Assembly (NCBI GenBank): GCA_945957385.1
Contig: CAMFKP010000018.1
Location: forward strand, 1 to 58,952
Direction: 5' to 3'
DNA: 58,952 nucleotides
From: an uncultured Aeromonadaceae bacterium
GTDB lineage: Bacteria > Pseudomonadota > Gammaproteobacteria > Enterobacterales > Aeromonadaceae
The translations under genes were made by a program, and so were the position numbers. The notes under the pieces are model-generated. The model saw only the letters and a list, made by a program, of their open reading frames with translations, had not been told where the DNA came from and searched no databases. This document shows, in pieces, positions 56,003 to 58,952 of this stretch; positions within the stretch are counted from its first letter, which is position 1; each line of letters begins with the position of its first letter.

Positions 56003-58600
56003 TTAATCGCAAAGCAACTTAAGCCGGTATAGGGCATCAAGCGCCTGACGTGGACTTAAACTGTCCGGATCAATTTTTTCCAATTCGATCAATACGGGAG
56101 ATGGCTGCTTGGTGACTAGATTTAGCGGCAGTTGATGGGTTGCATTGGCAGCGGATGGCGCTGTATTTGACATTTTTTCTAGCTCAATCAGCTTGTGTCT
56201 GGCCCGTAAAATGACCTGTTTGGGCACCCCCGCTAAGGCGGCAACTTGCAATCCATAGGAGCGACTGGCGGGTCCCTCTTGTACTGCATGCATAAAGGCG
56301 ATGCCATCGTCATGCTCAACTGCATCTAGATGTACGTTTGCTAAATGAGGGAGTACATCAACTAGTTGGGTCAACTCAAAGTAGTGAGTTGCGAAGAGTG
56401 TGTAGGCCTGAATCTGACTTGCTAGATGTTCTGCGCAGGCCCAAGCTAATGACAACCCATCGTAAGTACTTGTGCCCCGGCCTATTTCATCCATCAATAC
56501 CAGACTATTCTGCGTTGCGTTATGCAGAATATTCGCAGTTTCAGTCATTTCTACCATAAAGGTAGAGCGGCCGGATGCCAGATCGTCTGAGGCGCCAATC
56601 CGAGTGAAAATACGGTCGATTGGACCAATTCTCGCACTGTCCGCAGGAACGAAAGAACCAATATGAGCCATCAAGACTATCAATGCGGTTTGCCGCATGT
56701 AGGTCGATTTCCCTCCCATGTTGGGACCGGTAATGATCAGCATGCGGCGCTCAGGATTCAATCTAATAGGGTTGGCAATAAAGGGTGCATCCAATACCTG
56801 TTCAACGACGGGATGTCGCGCATTATCAATTTGAAGTCCGCTTTGGTTATCTAGATGAGGGCGGCAATAATTTAGCGTTTCGGCGCGCTCAGCCAATGCT
56901 GAGAGCACGTCAAGTTGAGCAATAGCTGCTGCGGATTGTTGCAAAGCAGTGAGATGTGGCATGAGTAGATCAAGTAACTCTTCATAACGCTGCTTTTCTA
57001 GCGCCAAAGCCCGGCTTTGAGCCGTCAATGCTTTATCTTCATATGCCTTGAGTTCAGGGATGATATAGCGCTCGTTATTTTTTAGCGTTTGACGCCGAAT
57101 ATAATCTGCCGGAACCAAATGGCTATTCGCTCGAGTAACCTCAATATAAAAGCCATGAACTTTGTTGTAATCGACTTTAAGGGTATTTATCCCTGTTCTA
57201 TCGCGTTCACGTTGTTCTAGTTGTTGAAGATATTCGGTGGCCCCTTCCGCCAGGGCGCGCAACTCATCGAGCTCGCTATCGTAACCGCTGGCAATCACGC
57301 CACCATCGCGAATCACCACAGGAGGCGTCTCGACAATTGCCCGCTCCAGCAGATTACTCAGTTCTGGAAACAGGCTGATAGTCGCCGCCAAACGAGAAAT
57401 CACCGGATGCTGGCTACTTGCGAGCAGAGATTGTAACTCTGGTAGCTGTTGTAAGGCACTGCGCATGCGGCTTAAGTCGCGTGGCCGTGCTGAACGAAGC
57501 GCTAAACGAGCCAAAACGCGCTCTAGATCACCAATTTGCCGAAGGGGCACCGGCAATTCCCGATAAAGTCCAATCCGTATCAGCTCTGCAATCAGATCTT
57601 GTCGTTCTTGTAATAACGTTCGATCCCGACTTGGCTGGTGAATCCAACGTTTCAGTAGGCGGCTACCCATCGCAGTGGTGGTCACATCCAGTACACTGGC
57701 GAGAGTGTTGTCATATCCACCAGATAAATTTTGCGTCAGCTCGAGATTTTTTCTGGTGGCCGCATCAAGCACGATCATGCTGTCAGGCTGCTCCAATCGA
57801 ATCGAGCGGATATGTGGTAACGCCGTTCGCTGCGTATCCTTTACATATTGCATGAGACAGCCGGCGGCACTGAGTGCGGAAGTGACATGTTCGACACCAA
57901 AGCCGACTAGATCCTGGGTCCCAAATTGTTGGCGCAGAAGCTGGCGGGCTGTTCCCAGTTCAAATTCCCATTCTGGGCGCCGTCGCATTCCGCGACGATT
58001 GCCTAGCAAGGACAGAAACGCAAAGGACTCGTTATATAGCAATTCTGCTGGATCCAGGCGTTGCAATTCAGCCTGCAGTGTCTCTTCATGGGGAAACTGA
58101 TTGATGTTGAAGCGCCCGGATGTAATGTCCAATGATGCCAAGCCGAACTGCTGGCCATCGTGGTATACAGCACTGATCAGATTGTCTTGGCGCTCATTGA
58201 GTAATGCTTCATCAGTGACGGTGCCGGGCGTGACGATCCGTACCACCTGCCGCTCTACGGGACCTTTGCTTAAAGCAGGATCACCAATCTGTTCACAAAT
58301 GGCGACAGACTCACCCAACTGTACCAGACGTGCCAAGTAGCCTTCTACGGCATGGTAGGGCACGCCGGCCATGGGAATGGGATTACCAGCTGACTGTCCT
58401 CGTTTGGTCAATGAGATATCGAGCAGTTGGGACGCTTTACGTGCGTCCTCGTAGAACAGCTCGTAAAAATCACCCATACGATAAAACAACAGGACATCAG
58501 GATGCTGTGCTTTAAGGCCAAGATACTGTTGCATCATGGGCGTATGCTGGCTGAGTTGTTGCGGGTCGAATTGAGCTGCTTGCATAATCGTATTGGGCAT
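56003..58600 (-). CDS. mutS: DNA mismatch repair protein MutS
   Basis: An approximately 865-residue mismatch-recognition ATPase. The mismatch-binding Phe-x-Glu is in [13 protein letters not shown], Walker A is GPNMGGKST, Walker B/DExH-like [18 protein letters not shown], and the C-terminal [18 protein letters not shown] is the tetramer/dimer tail. The start is uncertain: ATG 58600 (MPNTIM) or 58585 (MQAAQFD), the latter nearer the E. coli N-terminus; no ribosome site is visible. A longer frame from 58648 would overlap pncC and is not believed. Converges on rpoS. Confidence 0.97.
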   Translation of the reverse strand: MPNTIMQAAQFDPQQLSQHTPMMQQYLGLKAQHPDVLLFYRMGDFYELFYEDARKASQLLDISLTKRGQSAGNPIPMAGVPYHAVEGYLARLVQLGESVAICEQIGDPALSKGPVERQVVRIVTPGTVTDEALLNERQDNLISAVYHDGQQFGLASLDITSGRFNINQFPHEETLQAELQRLDPAELLYNESFAFLSLLGNRRGMRRRPEWEFELGTARQLLRQQFGTQDLVGFGVEHVTSALSAAGCLMQYVKDTQRTALPHIRSIRLEQPDSMIVLDAATRKNLELTQNLSGGYDNTLASVLDVTTTAMGSRLLKRWIHQPSRDRTLLQERQDLIAELIRIGLYRELPVPLRQIGDLERVLARLALRSARPRDLSRMRSALQQLPELQSLLASSQHPVISRLAATISLFPELSNLLERAIVETPPVVIRDGGVIASGYDSELDELRALAEGATEYLQQLEQRERDRTGINTLKVDYNKVHGFYIEVTRANSHLVPADYIRRQTLKNNERYIIPELKAYEDKALTAQSRALALEKQRYEELLDLLMPHLTALQQSAAAIAQLDVLSALAERAETLNYCRPHLDNQSGLQIDNARHPVVEQVLDAPFIANPIRLNPERRMLIITGPNMGGKSTYMRQTALIVLMAHIGSFVPADSARIGPIDRIFTRIGASDDLASGRSTFMVEMTETANILHNATQNSLVLMDEIGRGTSTYDGLSLAWACAEHLASQIQAYTLFATHYFELTQLVDVLPHLANVHLDAVEHDDGIAFMHAVQEGPASRSYGLQVAALAGVPKQVILRARHKLIELEKMSNTAPSAANATHQLPLNLVTKQPSPVLIELEKIDPDSLSPRQALDALYRLKLLCD

Positions 58601-58617
58601 CTGTGGGCGAACGAAAA

Positions 58618-58952
58618 ATGATGAATTCGGAGATAGAGTACTGGGCAACGAAACTGGGCGAATATTTGACAGCTCGAAGGCTGATGGCTGTCACCGCAGA
58701 ATCTTGTACCGGTGGCGGTGTAGCATACGCGATCACCGAAATAGCGGGAAGCTCAGCCTGGTTTGATCGCGGTTTTGTTACATATACCAACCTTGCGAAA
58801 AGCCAGATGCTCGGGGTTGAACCCGACCTAATTCGCTGTCACGGTGCAGTTAGTGAGGCGGTTGTTCGCGCGATGGCGATCGGAGCGCTATGTGAGTCAT
58901 CGGCTCAGCTTTCTGTCGCTGTTAGCGGTGTGGCCGGGCCAGGGGGTGGTAG
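58618..58952 (+). CDS. pncC: Nicotinamide-nucleotide amidase (CinA C-terminal family), partial
   Basis: The first 111 codons of a gene running off the right edge. The product starts [19 protein letters not shown] and contains the CinA-C marks [31 protein letters not shown], HGAVSEAVV and SGVAGPGGG. PncC deamidates nicotinamide mononucleotide to nicotinic acid mononucleotide in NAD recycling. It is a stand-alone CinA-C domain like E. coli YgaD/PncC. Its start is only 17-32 bp from the mutS start on the other strand. recA commonly follows such genes in this group but is outside the window. Confidence 0.92.
   Translation, partial: MMNSEIEYWATKLGEYLTARRLMAVTAESCTGGGVAYAITEIAGSSAWFDRGFVTYTNLAKSQMLGVEPDLIRCHGAVSEAVVRAMAIGALCESSAQLSVAVSGVAGPGGG

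Noticed and set aside
58601..58648. N-terminal extension of mutS to a TTG at 58648
   Set aside because: No ribosome site, no similarity to MutS N-termini, and it would overlap the start of pncC.

Overview
The window reads as a chromosomal segment of a free-living gammaproteobacterium. The core gene orders rpoE-rseABC-lepA-lepB-rnc-era-recO-pdxJ, barA/rlmD-relA-mazG-pyrG-eno and ftsB-ispDF-truD-surE-pcm-yqaA-nlpD-rpoS/mutS, plus sdhE-ygfX, ecotin and the tRNA-Phe sequence, fit an Aeromonas/Tolumonas/Oceanimonas-like organism. This placement is inferred from gene order and protein resemblance, not from a search. No phage, transposase, rRNA or CRISPR was seen.

Layout. 1-8.3 kb: tail of pntB, an 11-mer-repeat lipoprotein, a DUF2167/site-2-protease operon, a lipoprotein, an exported Nudix-PAP2 fusion, a tandem Usp protein, divergent ygfZ and sdhE-ygfX, a small outer-membrane barrel and an unknown Q/A/T-rich protein. 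8.4-16.9 kb (accessory metabolism and stress): periplasmic binding protein, O-acetyltransferase and DsdC-like LysR regulator divergent from a GH4 phospho-glucosidase, then a NemR-type electrophile/bleach-response module (nemR, curA, DJ-1) with two identical operators, a GAF-GGDEF cyclase and gpmA. 17-25.6 kb: csp gene plus a small unknown ORF, GNAT, YbjG-like phosphatase with an MFS carrier, tRNA-Phe with a decayed copy beside it, YbaL-type antiporter, and the complete AmmeMemoRadiSam triad (amrA, amrB, amrS).

25.6-26.1 kb: a non-coding array of three 155-bp direct repeats plus the start of a fourth, with no indels between copies. This is the least explained feature of the window. 26.2-30 kb: ecotin, a translationally coupled pair of single-pass membrane proteins resembling ToxS-type partners, a BamE/SmpA-like protein and nadB.

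30-58.9 kb is core genome. A sigma-E-type promoter precedes rpoE-rseABC; lepA to pdxJ are joined by 1-4 nt overlaps or almost abutting; barA diverges from rlmD-relA; mazG, pyrG and eno follow with their own terminators; ftsB to rpoS forms a dense cell-division, isoprenoid, tRNA, repair and stationary-phase cluster. mutS converges on rpoS and stands head to head with a truncated pncC at the right edge.
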